Below are positions 51,179-59,405 of a stretch of 64,000 nucleotides of DNA, piece by piece. This DNA is from Kyrpidia tusciae DSM 2912. Lineage in GTDB: Bacteria; Bacillota; Bacilli; Kyrpidiales; Kyrpidiaceae. Numbering within the stretch: the first letter of the stretch is position 1; every line of letters starts with the position of its first letter. The stretch spans positions 124,001 to 188,000 of the forward strand of contig NC_014098.1 of the NCBI RefSeq assembly GCF_000092905.1. The letters are read 5' to 3'. Both the position numbers and the translations under genes were made by a program. The notes beneath the pieces are model-generated. The model saw only the letters and a program-made list of their open reading frames with translations. It had not been told where the DNA came from and did not search any database.

Positions 51179-52090
51179 ATGATGGTGGCCAGAATCGAGG
51201 TCCTCGGCGTCCCGTTGGATCTGGGGCAGGGACGCCGAGGGGTGGACATGGGGCCCAGTGCCATTCGGTATGCGGGTCTTCAGGACCGAGTGAGGGCCCT
51301 CGGGTTTGAGGTACAGGATCTCGGCAACGTGTCGGTGCCGGAACCCGAGGCCAAGGAAATCCAAGATCCGAAGTTGAAATATCTTCCAGAAATTGAACGT
51401 GTCAGCGAGGAGATTGCAGCCAGGGTTTCGGAAGTCCTCAAACGCGGGTCGATGCCCGTGATCCTCGGCGGAGATCACAGCTTGGCCATCGGTTCTCTGG
51501 CCGGCGTGGCATTGGCCAAGGCGCGGGTCGGGGTGATCTGGTTCGACGCCCATGGGGATATGAATACCCAGGAAACCACTCCCTCCGGCAATATCCACGG
51601 AATGCCTCTGGCGGCGTCTCTGGGGCTCGGACACCCCGGTCTGACCCGGGTGGCGGGGTTTGCCCCGAAGGTTCGACCGGAAAATGTGGTTCTTGTTGGC
51701 GCCCGGTCTATCGATGAAGGTGAGGCGCGCTTGATTCGGAAGTCGGGGCTGCGCGTGTTCACCATGCATGAGATCGATCGGCAGGGCATTGGAGCGGTGA
51801 TGGAAGAGGCGATCCGCATCGCGTCCCGGGGCGTAGACGGGGTTCATCTGAGTTTGGATTTGGATGCCTTGGATCCCATGACCGCCCCGGGGGTGGGAAC
51901 CCCGGTGCGGGGAGGGATCACTTACCGAGAAGGACACCTGGCCATGGAACTTCTCGCCGAAGCGGGAGTCTTGTGTTCCGTAGACGTGGTGGAGGTCAAC
52001 CCGATCTTGGATGTCGCCAACCGGACGGCCGAGATGGCGGTGGACCTGTTGTGCTCGGCTCTGGGGAAAAAGATCCTGCCGGATTCTTGA
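51179..52090 (+). CDS. rocF: Arginase
   Basis: Arginase hydrolyses L-arginine to ornithine and urea using a dinuclear manganese centre. The 303-residue protein contains all metal ligands: H100 (GGDHS), D123, H125 and D127 (DAHGD), and D227 and D229 (SLDLDALDP). The start may be ATG 51179 or ATG 51182. A terminator follows. In related genomes arginase lies beside cdaA, and here a sulfate-assimilation cassette separates them. Confidence 0.95.
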   Translation: MMVARIEVLGVPLDLGQGRRGVDMGPSAIRYAGLQDRVRALGFEVQDLGNVSVPEPEAKEIQDPKLKYLPEIERVSEEIAARVSEVLKRGSMPVILGGDHSLAIGSLAGVALAKARVGVIWFDAHGDMNTQETTPSGNIHGMPLAASLGLGHPGLTRVAGFAPKVRPENVVLVGARSIDEGEARLIRKSGLRVFTMHEIDRQGIGAVMEEAIRIASRGVDGVHLSLDLDALDPMTAPGVGTPVRGGITYREGHLAMELLAEAGVLCSVDVVEVNPILDVANRTAEMAVDLLCSALGKKILPDS

Positions 52091-52110
52091 GCGAAAAGGG
52101 CGAAAGGGGT

Positions 52111-52140
52111 CACCGGCGAAACACCCGGTGTATTTTTTTT
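52111..52140 (+). terminator. Terminator after rocF
   Basis: CACCGG (52111-52116) pairs with CCGGTG (52125-52130), followed by TATTTTTTTT. Confidence 0.8.
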
Positions 52141-52163
52141 GCCCTTTGCCCGCCAAAATCCTA

Positions 52164-52193
52164 TTGACTTGATTTAAATAGTAGGGTTATTAT
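52164..52193 (+). promoter_or_regulatory. Promoter and AT-rich control region of the sulfate cluster
   Basis: TTGACT (52164-52169), an 18-nt spacer and TATTAT (52188-52193). The following bases to 52250 are unusually AT-rich for this genome and contain an imperfect palindrome TTATTCGGATAA (52220-52231), a candidate operator. The cognate regulator is not identified. Confidence 0.55.
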
Positions 52194-52329
52194 ATCCCCA
52201 TATTCCAATTAAACATATTTGTTATTCGGATAATAGAATTGAGCAAAGGGCAGGCACAATCCTGGGCCCGTGCCCGTATCGTGGTAAAGCCGGTCAGAAC
52301 CGCAGATCATTCGAAATGGAGGTGCGATC

Positions 52330-53040
52330 GTGGAGCATGTCACCCGTGTTCCCGTTATGAGCCCGGAGGAAGTGAGGGCTTGGGCGGAAGGTCTGGAGGG
52401 CTGCCCGCCCGAAGAGATTCTGGAGTGGGCCCTGGAGCGGTTCTCTCCTCGCATTGCGTTGGCTTGCAGCTTTGGAGTCGAAGACGTGGTACTGCTGGAT
52501 ATGGCGACAAGAATTCTCCCCCATGTCCAAATTTTTTATTTGGATACGGGGCTGTTGTTCCCGGAAACTTACGAGGTCCGAGATCGCGTCGTGGACCGGT
52601 ACCGGCCGAACCTCCGGCGGGTAACTCCTCAACTTGATCTGCGCCAACAAGCAGTCGAATACGGCGAGGCGCTTTGGACCCGGGACCCCAATACGTGCTG
52701 CCGACTGCGCAAAGTTGAGCCCCTCCGCGACGTCTTGGCGGAACAAGATGCCTGGGTGACGGGGATTCGTCGGGAACAATCCCCGACCCGGGCCGGAGCC
52801 AAAGTCGTCGAAGTGGACCGTAAGTTCGGGCTGATCAAAGTGAATCCCCTGGCCGGATGGGACAGCCGGCAGGTGTGGAATTACGTGCATACACACGAGG
52901 TCCCGTACAATTCTTTGCACGATCGCGGATATCCGAGCATCGGCTGCGCCCCGTGCACACGTCCGGTGCGGCCGGGGGAAGATCCCCGGGCCGGTCGATG
53001 GGCCGGCTTTGACAAGACAGAATGTGGACTTCACGGATAG
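52330..53040 (+). CDS. cysH: Adenylyl-sulfate (APS) reductase, iron-sulfur type
   Basis: The enzyme reduces activated sulfate to sulfite with thioredoxin. The 236-residue protein has two cysteine pairs, C123-C124 (TCCRLRK) and C206-C209 (GCAPC), that bind a [4Fe-4S] cluster and mark APS rather than PAPS reductases. The catalytic cysteine C232 is in ECGLHG. GTG 52330 follows TGGAGGTGCG. No APS kinase gene is seen nearby, in line with direct APS use. Confidence 0.94.
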   Translation: MEHVTRVPVMSPEEVRAWAEGLEGCPPEEILEWALERFSPRIALACSFGVEDVVLLDMATRILPHVQIFYLDTGLLFPETYEVRDRVVDRYRPNLRRVTPQLDLRQQAVEYGEALWTRDPNTCCRLRKVEPLRDVLAEQDAWVTGIRREQSPTRAGAKVVEVDRKFGLIKVNPLAGWDSRQVWNYVHTHEVPYNSLHDRGYPSIGCAPCTRPVRPGEDPRAGRWAGFDKTECGLHG

Positions 53041-53062
53041 CTCGAATCGGGAGGGAGGGTTA

Positions 53063-53824
53063 GTGGGTCTGGAGATTTCCCTCGGCGGGTTTGCGGTGGG
53101 TTTACTCATCGGCTTTACGGGCATGGGGGGAGGGTTCCTCATGACCCCGATGTTGATCCTCCTTTTCGGTGTTCACCCTTCGGTGGCGGTGGGGACAGAC
53201 CTCGTTTATGCATCGATCACCAAATTTGTGGGGGCGTGGCAACATTGGCGCCAGGGCACAGTGGATCTTCGGGTGGTTAAGGTTTTGGCGGCGGGGAGCG
53301 TGCCGGGGGCGGTGGCCGGTGCAGCAGGCGTCCAAATCTTTCACGGATGGTTTGGCCCGGGTTTTGAGGGAATAATGAGTCGGGTTCTCGGGCTTGCGTT
53401 TTTGGTTGTGAGTGCCGTGCTCCTTCTTCGAGCAGCCATCCCGGGTCCTGGTGGGGGCAGTGGAGAGATGTCCCGACCGGCGGCCTGGAAGCTGGTCACG
53501 CTCGGTGTGGTGGGCGGGGGGATTGTCGGCCTGACTTCGGTGGGGAGCGGGTCATTGTTTATTGCGCTGTTGACCTTTCTTTATCCCGTATCCGCGTCCA
53601 GGCTGGTCGGCACCGATATCGCCCATGCATTTATTGTGAGTGCAGTGGCGGGTTTGGTGCATTTTGCCGCCGGGACGGTGGATCTGCCCCTGGTGGGTTG
53701 GCTGCTCGTCGGCTCTTTACCGGGCATCGTACTCGGCAGCCGATTGTCCAAGCGAGTTCCCGACCGGATCGTGCGCCTCGGGCTGACCGTCATGCTGGTG
53801 GTCTCGGGGTTGAAATTGTTGTAA
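53063..53824 (+). CDS. TauE/SafE-family anion permease, probable sulfate transporter
   Basis: GTG 53063 after GGGAGGGAGGG gives 253 residues. About eight hydrophobic segments and the paired repeats [17 protein letters not shown] and [18 protein letters not shown] are typical of TauE/SafE transporters. It lies between APS reductase and ATP sulfurylase, the position held by the permease cysP in B. subtilis. Sulfate uptake is therefore the likely job, although the family also includes sulfite and sulfonate exporters. Confidence 0.85.
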   Translation: MGLEISLGGFAVGLLIGFTGMGGGFLMTPMLILLFGVHPSVAVGTDLVYASITKFVGAWQHWRQGTVDLRVVKVLAAGSVPGAVAGAAGVQIFHGWFGPGFEGIMSRVLGLAFLVVSAVLLLRAAIPGPGGGSGEMSRPAAWKLVTLGVVGGGIVGLTSVGSGSLFIALLTFLYPVSASRLVGTDIAHAFIVSAVAGLVHFAAGTVDLPLVGWLLVGSLPGIVLGSRLSKRVPDRIVRLGLTVMLVVSGLKLL

Positions 53825-53831
53825 AGGAGCG

Positions 53832-55010
53832 ATGACCGTGACGACATTGGTGGCGCCTCACGGCGGGCACCTGGTAGATCGAACAGCGGATTCTTCACCA
53901 GAGTGGGAGCGAGAGCTGCTGTCGGGCAAAACTGTGACTCTTCCTGAGGAATCTCTGGCCGACCTGGAATTGATCGCGGTGGGTGCCTATTCTCCTTTGA
54001 CCGGTTTTATGGTTCGAGCGGATTATGAGCGGGTGGTGGCCGAGATGCGCCTGCAGGACGGCACGGTCTGGAGTTTGCCGGTCACTCTGGCGGTCGACGA
54101 AGATTTCGCCAGGCGGATTCACGCGGGGGAACGCGTGGCTTTAACAGGTCGAGATGGTCTTCCGTATGGGTGGATGGTCATCCAGGACCTGTATCCCGTG
54201 GATTCCCGGGTGGAGGCGGAACACGTCTACGGCACGTCCGAGGCCGCTCACCCGGGGGTGGCCAGGTTATACCAGCGGCCCGGATGGCGGATCGGCGGGC
54301 CGGTTTGGATGTGCCGACAGCGGGATCGGGGCGTGTTTTCCCGTTACTGGCTCCGGCCGCAGGAGTCCCGGGAAACCTTTCACCGTCGCGGTTGGAGGAC
54401 GGTGGTGGGGTTTCAAACCCGAAACCCGATACATCGTGCCCACGAATACATTCAAAAATGCGCTCTGGAAACAGTGGATGGTCTGTTTCTTCATCCTCTT
54501 GTCGGGGAAACCAAAGCGGACGACGTGCCTGCAGAGGTACGGCTTCGCAGTTATGAAGCTCTGCTGGAGCGCTATTACCCGGCCGGGCGGGTGATACTCG
54601 GCGTTTTTCCGGCCGCAATGCGCTATGCCGGGCCCCGGGAGGCGATTTTTCACGCCCTGATAAGAAAAAATTTCGGCTGCTCACATTTTATCGTCGGGCG
54701 GGACCACGCCGGCGTCGGGAACTACTACGGGCCGTATGACGCTCAACGGATTTTTACACAGTTTAAAGCCGAAGAACTCGGGATCATCCCGCTGTTTTTC
54801 GAGCACGCATTTTTTTGCCGCCGGTGTGAAGGCATGGCCTCAACCAAGACCTGCCCCCATGCCCCGGAAGACCGCGTCGTCTTATCTGGCACCCGGGTCC
54901 GGGAACTCCTGCGGGAAGGCCTCTTGCCGCCCCCGGAGTTCACCCGGCCAGAGGTGGCCCGAATCCTGCAGGAAGGTTTGCGGGAAAAAGTCGGGTCGAC
55001 CGACCGGTAA
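53832..55010 (+). CDS. sat: Sulfate adenylyltransferase (ATP sulfurylase)
   Basis: Sat forms APS from ATP and sulfate. The 392-residue monomeric enzyme has [11 protein letters not shown] (195-205) and GRDHAGVG (289-296). A zinc site with C328, C331, C340 and H342 is typical of bacterial and archaeal Sat. ATG 53832 is 7 bp after the permease gene. No fused APS kinase domain is present. A good terminator follows. Confidence 0.96.
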   Translation: MTVTTLVAPHGGHLVDRTADSSPEWERELLSGKTVTLPEESLADLELIAVGAYSPLTGFMVRADYERVVAEMRLQDGTVWSLPVTLAVDEDFARRIHAGERVALTGRDGLPYGWMVIQDLYPVDSRVEAEHVYGTSEAAHPGVARLYQRPGWRIGGPVWMCRQRDRGVFSRYWLRPQESRETFHRRGWRTVVGFQTRNPIHRAHEYIQKCALETVDGLFLHPLVGETKADDVPAEVRLRSYEALLERYYPAGRVILGVFPAAMRYAGPREAIFHALIRKNFGCSHFIVGRDHAGVGNYYGPYDAQRIFTQFKAEELGIIPLFFEHAFFCRRCEGMASTKTCPHAPEDRVVLSGTRVRELLREGLLPPPEFTRPEVARILQEGLREKVGSTDR

Positions 55011-55045
55011 ACGACTTCGGTCGATCTCTTCAAAATCACTCCATG

Positions 55046-55086
55046 AGGCCGCCTTCCTTGGCAGAAGAAGGACGGCCTGTATTTTT
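55046..55086 (+). terminator. Terminator after sat
   Basis: AGGCCG with CCTTC (55046-55056) pairs with GAAGG and CGGCCT (55067-55078) across one bulge, followed by GTATTTTTG. Confidence 0.8.
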
Positions 55087-55161
55087 GTTGCCTGGGAAGA
55101 GGAAACGGACCTGGAGAAGCGAATACTAGAACTATGGACGAATTGACGATGGGTGTGCTGC

Positions 55162-55983
55162 ATGGACCGGTTATGGAACCTACTGAGCCATTTTAATATC
55201 CTGACGGATTTACTGGACATCCTGCTGGTCACCTATGTCCTGTATCGGATGATTCTTCTCATCCGGGGAACCCGGGCCGTGCAGCTGCTCAAAGGCATTG
55301 TGGTCATTCTCATCGCCACGGGGCTGAGCAATTATCTTCACCTGCGGGCTATGAGCTGGCTGTTGGACAAGGCCTTGACGATCGGGCTGTTCGCAATTCC
55401 CGTGGTGTTTCAACCGGAATTGCGCCGGGCACTGGAACAGCTGGGACGCGGCCGTTTGTTCTCCTGGTCACTGCAGATGGCAAGCAGCGATCGTGAGGTG
55501 GACAAGATTGTGACCGAAGTGACCCGGGCGGCGCAGGTGCTGGCGAAAAACCGCATAGGGGCGCTCATTGCCCTGGAACGGGAGACGGGTCTGAGCGACT
55601 ACGTGGAAACGGGGATCGCGATCGATGCGGAAGTCAGCGCGGAACTTCTGGTGAACATTTTTATCCCAAATACCCCCCTTCACGACGGGGCCGTGGTGGT
55701 CCGCCAAGGTCGGATCGCGGCTGCGGGGTGTGTCCTTCCCCTTTCGGACAGTCGGACCATCGATAAACAACTCGGAACCCGCCACCGAGCAGCCGTGGGC
55801 TTGTCCGAGCATTCGGATGCGGTGGCGGTGGTGGTATCTGAAGAGACGGGCCAGATCTCCCTGGCTGCCGAAGGTCAATTGAACCGCGATTTAGATGAGC
55901 AAGCGCTTCGGGAGATGCTTGGCACGATGCTGGCGCCCCAACGGGGGAGTTTTTCGTTTTTTCATAGGAGGTCATCGGCATGA
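55162..55983 (+). CDS. cdaA: Membrane diadenylate cyclase CdaA
   Basis: CdaA makes c-di-AMP from ATP. ATG 55162 is chosen over GTG 55153, though the ribosome site is weak for both; 273 residues. Three N-terminal transmembrane segments precede the DAC domain with DGA (175-177) and RHR (207-209). It is followed by cdaR and glmM, the conserved module in which GlmM and CdaR control CdaA activity. The cdaR start overlaps its stop. Confidence 0.95.
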   Translation: MDRLWNLLSHFNILTDLLDILLVTYVLYRMILLIRGTRAVQLLKGIVVILIATGLSNYLHLRAMSWLLDKALTIGLFAIPVVFQPELRRALEQLGRGRLFSWSLQMASSDREVDKIVTEVTRAAQVLAKNRIGALIALERETGLSDYVETGIAIDAEVSAELLVNIFIPNTPLHDGAVVVRQGRIAAAGCVLPLSDSRTIDKQLGTRHRAAVGLSEHSDAVAVVVSEETGQISLAAEGQLNRDLDEQALREMLGTMLAPQRGSFSFFHRRSSA

Positions 55984-57236
55984 GAAAGGGCGGGCCGATG
56001 GGACGACTGGCCCGAATGTGGAACCGGGAAAATGCGGTTCCAAAGTTGATCGCCTTTGTGCTCGCCGTGTTGTTGTGGTTTGTGGCGGGAGCCGGCACCA
56101 CCGACACTCCCAGCTCTGTTCTCGCCCCCTCGGCGAAGGTGGTTCACGGGGTCGCGGTGCAGGTGTTGTACGATGAGGGTGCCGTGGTGCCGGTGGGTGG
56201 GCAGCCCCAGGTGGACCTGACCCTCCGGGGAACCCGTTTGGACCTGATGTCCCCGCTGCTCGGCGGGATTCGGGCTTTTGTCGACGCCCGGGGTTTGGGG
56301 GCAGGGGTGTACGAACTGCCGGTCCAGTTGGAAAATGTCCCTTCGGGGATTCTCTATGACCCGGTATATGCCACCGTTCGCCTGGAGCGGGCGGCTTCCC
56401 GGCAGATTCAGGTCACCGTGCGCACCACCGGAACGCCAAAATCCGGCTTCGCGGTGGGGACAATGTCCTCGTCACCGGCCCAGGTCACCGTTTCCGGTCC
56501 GGCGGAGGAAGTCAACCGGGTGGCTGCGGTGGTGGCGCAGGTGTCGGTAGACGGTGCAGATCACCCCGTCAAGGGCCGCGTCCCGGTGGCGGCGGTGGAT
56601 TCGCAGGGGCAGTCGATCACCGGTTTACGGATTGAACCCGATAGTGTGGATCTGGCGGTGGCGGTGGACGCCCAAAGTAAGGTCGTGCCCGTAACCGTGG
56701 AATTACGTAATGCTCCCGCCGGAGACCTGGCTGTAGAGTCGTGGTCAGTGCAGCCGAGTAACGTAACAGTAACGGGTCCCCCCGATGTTTTGTCGAGGAT
56801 CGACCAGGTGACGGGCACCGTCGACGTGTCGGGGATCACCGGGGACCGCACGTTTACCGTTCGTTTGAACGTTCCGGACGGAGTTCGGGCGATCCAACCC
56901 GAGACGATTCAAGTCGCTGTACATGTGGTGCCGGGGAAGACCACGAAGGCGGCCCGGGTTCCTGTTCGGGTGGTGGGGCTTGAACCCGGCGCTCAGGCGA
57001 CGGTGAATCCCCCGGAGGTGAGCGTGACGATCAGCGGTTCCACCTCCCACATAACGGCCATGCAAACTTCTGATTTAACGGCGACAGTGGATGTGACGGG
57101 AAAGGGACCGGGAACTTATACAGTCCCCGTGGCGGTGAAGGCGCCCCCCTGGGCGACTTTGGATGACGTTCCGTCCGTTCAAGTGACGATCACCGCACCC
57201 CCACCCGCACAATCCGCGGGGGGCGGAAGTGGCTGA
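55980..57236 (+). CDS. cdaR: CdaA regulator CdaR (YbbR-domain protein)
   Basis: The 418-residue protein has a cytoplasmic start, one transmembrane segment (about residues 20-40) and several extracytoplasmic YbbR repeats of about 80 residues, ending in a low-complexity Pro/Gly tail. It modulates CdaA in B. subtilis and Listeria. ATG 55980 overlaps the cdaA stop (ATGA) after a strong AGGAGGT. The 266-bp gap before glmM holds only the glmM promoter and weak hairpins. Confidence 0.93.
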   Translation: MRKGGPMGRLARMWNRENAVPKLIAFVLAVLLWFVAGAGTTDTPSSVLAPSAKVVHGVAVQVLYDEGAVVPVGGQPQVDLTLRGTRLDLMSPLLGGIRAFVDARGLGAGVYELPVQLENVPSGILYDPVYATVRLERAASRQIQVTVRTTGTPKSGFAVGTMSSSPAQVTVSGPAEEVNRVAAVVAQVSVDGADHPVKGRVPVAAVDSQGQSITGLRIEPDSVDLAVAVDAQSKVVPVTVELRNAPAGDLAVESWSVQPSNVTVTGPPDVLSRIDQVTGTVDVSGITGDRTFTVRLNVPDGVRAIQPETIQVAVHVVPGKTTKAARVPVRVVGLEPGAQATVNPPEVSVTISGSTSHITAMQTSDLTATVDVTGKGPGTYTVPVAVKAPPWATLDDVPSVQVTITAPPPAQSAGGGSG

Positions 57237-57356
57237 GGCCACTGCGGTTGGATGTAAACGAAGAGCAACAATCGATTGGTCGCCCGGCATTGGGCGGCAT
57301 TTCTTTGAACTTCTGCCGCGCACACTCCCCGACCGCGGCCTCCCCGTGCCCGGGTA

Positions 57357-57385
57357 TTGGCCGGCGGTACTTCTTGTGATAGACT
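57357..57385 (+). promoter_or_regulatory. Promoter for glmM
   Basis: TTGGCC (57357-57362), a 17-nt spacer and TAGACT (57380-57385), preceded by TGA as an extended -10. Confidence 0.5.
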
Positions 57386-57502
57386 CAGGCAAGAGGTGCT
57401 GGAATTCCAGGCACCCTCGGCCCATGAAGGTCCACTGCGACCGGGCTGAAATTCGTCGAACCTGATCCTGTGAGGAAAAAGGGTTGAAATGGGGAGTGGA
57501 CT

Positions 57503-58888
57503 TTGGCACGTCTGTTTGGGACGGACGGGGTGCGAGGAGTGGCCAATGCCGATCTGACCCCGGAATTGGCTTTTCGCCTCGGCCGTGCGGCGGCCTACGT
57601 GCTGGCTCTCGGGTCGGAAGACGGGGGTGCCGATGAGGACAAGCGTATCGCCGTGGGCAGGGATACCCGGGCGTCCGGTGATCTTTTGGAATCGGCTCTT
57701 ATTGCGGGTATCCTCTCAGCGGGGGTTTCGGTCCTGCGACTGGGCGTCGTGCCCACCCCTGGCGTGGCACGCTTGACCCGTACCTTGTCCTGTTCGGCGG
57801 GGGCGATGATTTCGGCCTCCCACAATCCGGTGGAGGATAATGGCATCAAGTTTTTTGGCGCAGACGGCTTTAAACTTCAGGATGAAGTTGAAGATGCGAT
57901 CGAGGCAGCGATGGAAGGTGACAGTTGGGCCCGGATTCCCCGCCCGGCTGGGATCGGAGTGGGACGGATTGTAGACGGCCGAGATCAGGTGGCCAAGTAT
58001 GTCGAATTCCTCACCGAGACGGTCCGGTCTCGCTTCGATGGGCTGAAAGTGGTCATAGATTGTGCTTACGGGGCCGCCTACCGGATCGCCCCCGAAGTGT
58101 TTCGGCGGCTGGGCGCCGAGGTGGTGGTCATCAACGATCGCCCCACCGGCGACAACATCAACGTGGGTTGCGGTTCCACCCATCCGGAAGTGATTCAGGA
58201 GGCGGTTCTCCGCCACGGTGGGGAGGTCGGTCTTTCCTTTGACGGCGATGCGGACCGGTTAATCGCCGTGGATGAAAAAGGGGAGCGGATCGATGGAGAT
58301 CATATTCTCGCCATCTGCGCCAGGCGGTTGAAACAGCACGGGGAATTGGATGGAGATACCGTGGTGGCGACGGTGATGAGTAACGTCGGCCTGGAGAAAT
58401 CCCTGAAGCAGGCTGGCATTTCTTTGGTACGCACGGCGGTGGGGGATCGTTATGTCATGGAGGAAATGGTCCGAGGCGGCTATGTCCTCGGAGGTGAACA
58501 GTCGGGTCACATCATTTTTCTTCGCCACAACACCACCGGAGACGGGATTCTCACTGCCCTCCAATTGGTGGACACCATGGTGGCTTCAGCCCGACCGCTC
58601 AGCGAGTTGAGAGAGGTCATGACCACCTACCCGCAAAAACTGGTGAATGTGCGGGTGGCGGACAAGCATGAGTTGGGGGGCAACGTCTCCATTCGCGATG
58701 AAATCCGCCGGGTACAAGAGCAGCTTGGCCGAGATGGGCGTGTGTTGGTGCGTCCCTCGGGAACCGAGCCCTTGGTGCGGATCATGGTGGAGGGCCCGGA
58801 TGCCAGTGCGGTGGACGCCGCCGCGAATCGGTTGGCCCGGGTGATTCAGCGGGAGTTGGGGAGCGGAGATGGCCCGGTCACACCGTGA
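57503..58888 (+). CDS. glmM: Phosphoglucosamine mutase
   Basis: GlmM converts glucosamine-6-phosphate to glucosamine-1-phosphate for cell-wall precursors. The 461-residue protein starts at TTG 57503. Its active-site loop SASHNP is at 104-109, with the likely phosphoserine S106, and it has the magnesium loop DGDADR and the C-terminal phosphate-binding RPSGTEP. In Bacilli GlmM also binds and inhibits CdaA. A 13-residue insertion with acidic character occurs near residues 37-49. Confidence 0.96.
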   Translation: MARLFGTDGVRGVANADLTPELAFRLGRAAAYVLALGSEDGGADEDKRIAVGRDTRASGDLLESALIAGILSAGVSVLRLGVVPTPGVARLTRTLSCSAGAMISASHNPVEDNGIKFFGADGFKLQDEVEDAIEAAMEGDSWARIPRPAGIGVGRIVDGRDQVAKYVEFLTETVRSRFDGLKVVIDCAYGAAYRIAPEVFRRLGAEVVVINDRPTGDNINVGCGSTHPEVIQEAVLRHGGEVGLSFDGDADRLIAVDEKGERIDGDHILAICARRLKQHGELDGDTVVATVMSNVGLEKSLKQAGISLVRTAVGDRYVMEEMVRGGYVLGGEQSGHIIFLRHNTTGDGILTALQLVDTMVASARPLSELREVMTTYPQKLVNVRVADKHELGGNVSIRDEIRRVQEQLGRDGRVLVRPSGTEPLVRIMVEGPDASAVDAAANRLARVIQRELGSGDGPVTP

Positions 58889-59127
58889 CATCGGATTTTC
58901 GTTTGAATATAAGCCTGGCGGTACGCTCAACGGGCGCGGGGCATAAGGTGATAGAGGGAGATCGGCTTCTCGCGCGCTGATCGAGATTCCGAGGGCTCCT
59001 GAAAGGCCTCGCTCGGAAAGGCAGATGGGGGGCCGACAAAGGGGGTGGGAGATGGAGAGCGAGGAGTCGGTGGCCGGATCGCTTGGTGGCCAGACGCAGT
59101 GTTTACCACAGGATTCGACTTGACGTG

Positions 59128-59290
59128 AAAGCGCCTGGACTGTCCGGGGAACGGGTTGAAGGCGGACAGTTGACGAGGGGGAGGTTCATCGAACCATTCG
59201 GCGGATGCCTCCCGGCGCATCCTGTCGCCGTGACGAAAGGGGAAAAACCTTTGGTGACAAAGGCAATAAAGACCTTTCGAACAGGAAGTG
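59128..59290 (+). promoter_or_regulatory. glmS ribozyme (glucosamine-6-phosphate-responsive)
   Basis: The core of the glmS ribozyme is recognisable. It has a cleavage-site context AAA/GCGCCTGGACTG with GCGCC starting at 59131 and GACAGTTGACGAGG near 59164. It continues with GGAGGTTCATCGAA, then TTCGGCGGATGCCTCCCGGC (59197-59216), and ends with a P3/P4 region through 59290. It self-cleaves the mRNA when GlcN6P is abundant, lowering glmS expression. The 240 bases between the glmM stop and the ribozyme show no gene or clear promoter; with the ribozyme they fill the 517-bp gap. Confidence 0.93.
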
Positions 59291-59405
59291 TGGACGCGGG
59301 TCAGGTATGACCTCGCGGTGCGAATGACGGGTGCCCCCGGGAATTCTCTGGCGGGGGCGGCCCCGCGCCAGGGAGATCCGGGGGCTAAAGGAGGACGGGC
59401 TCCGG

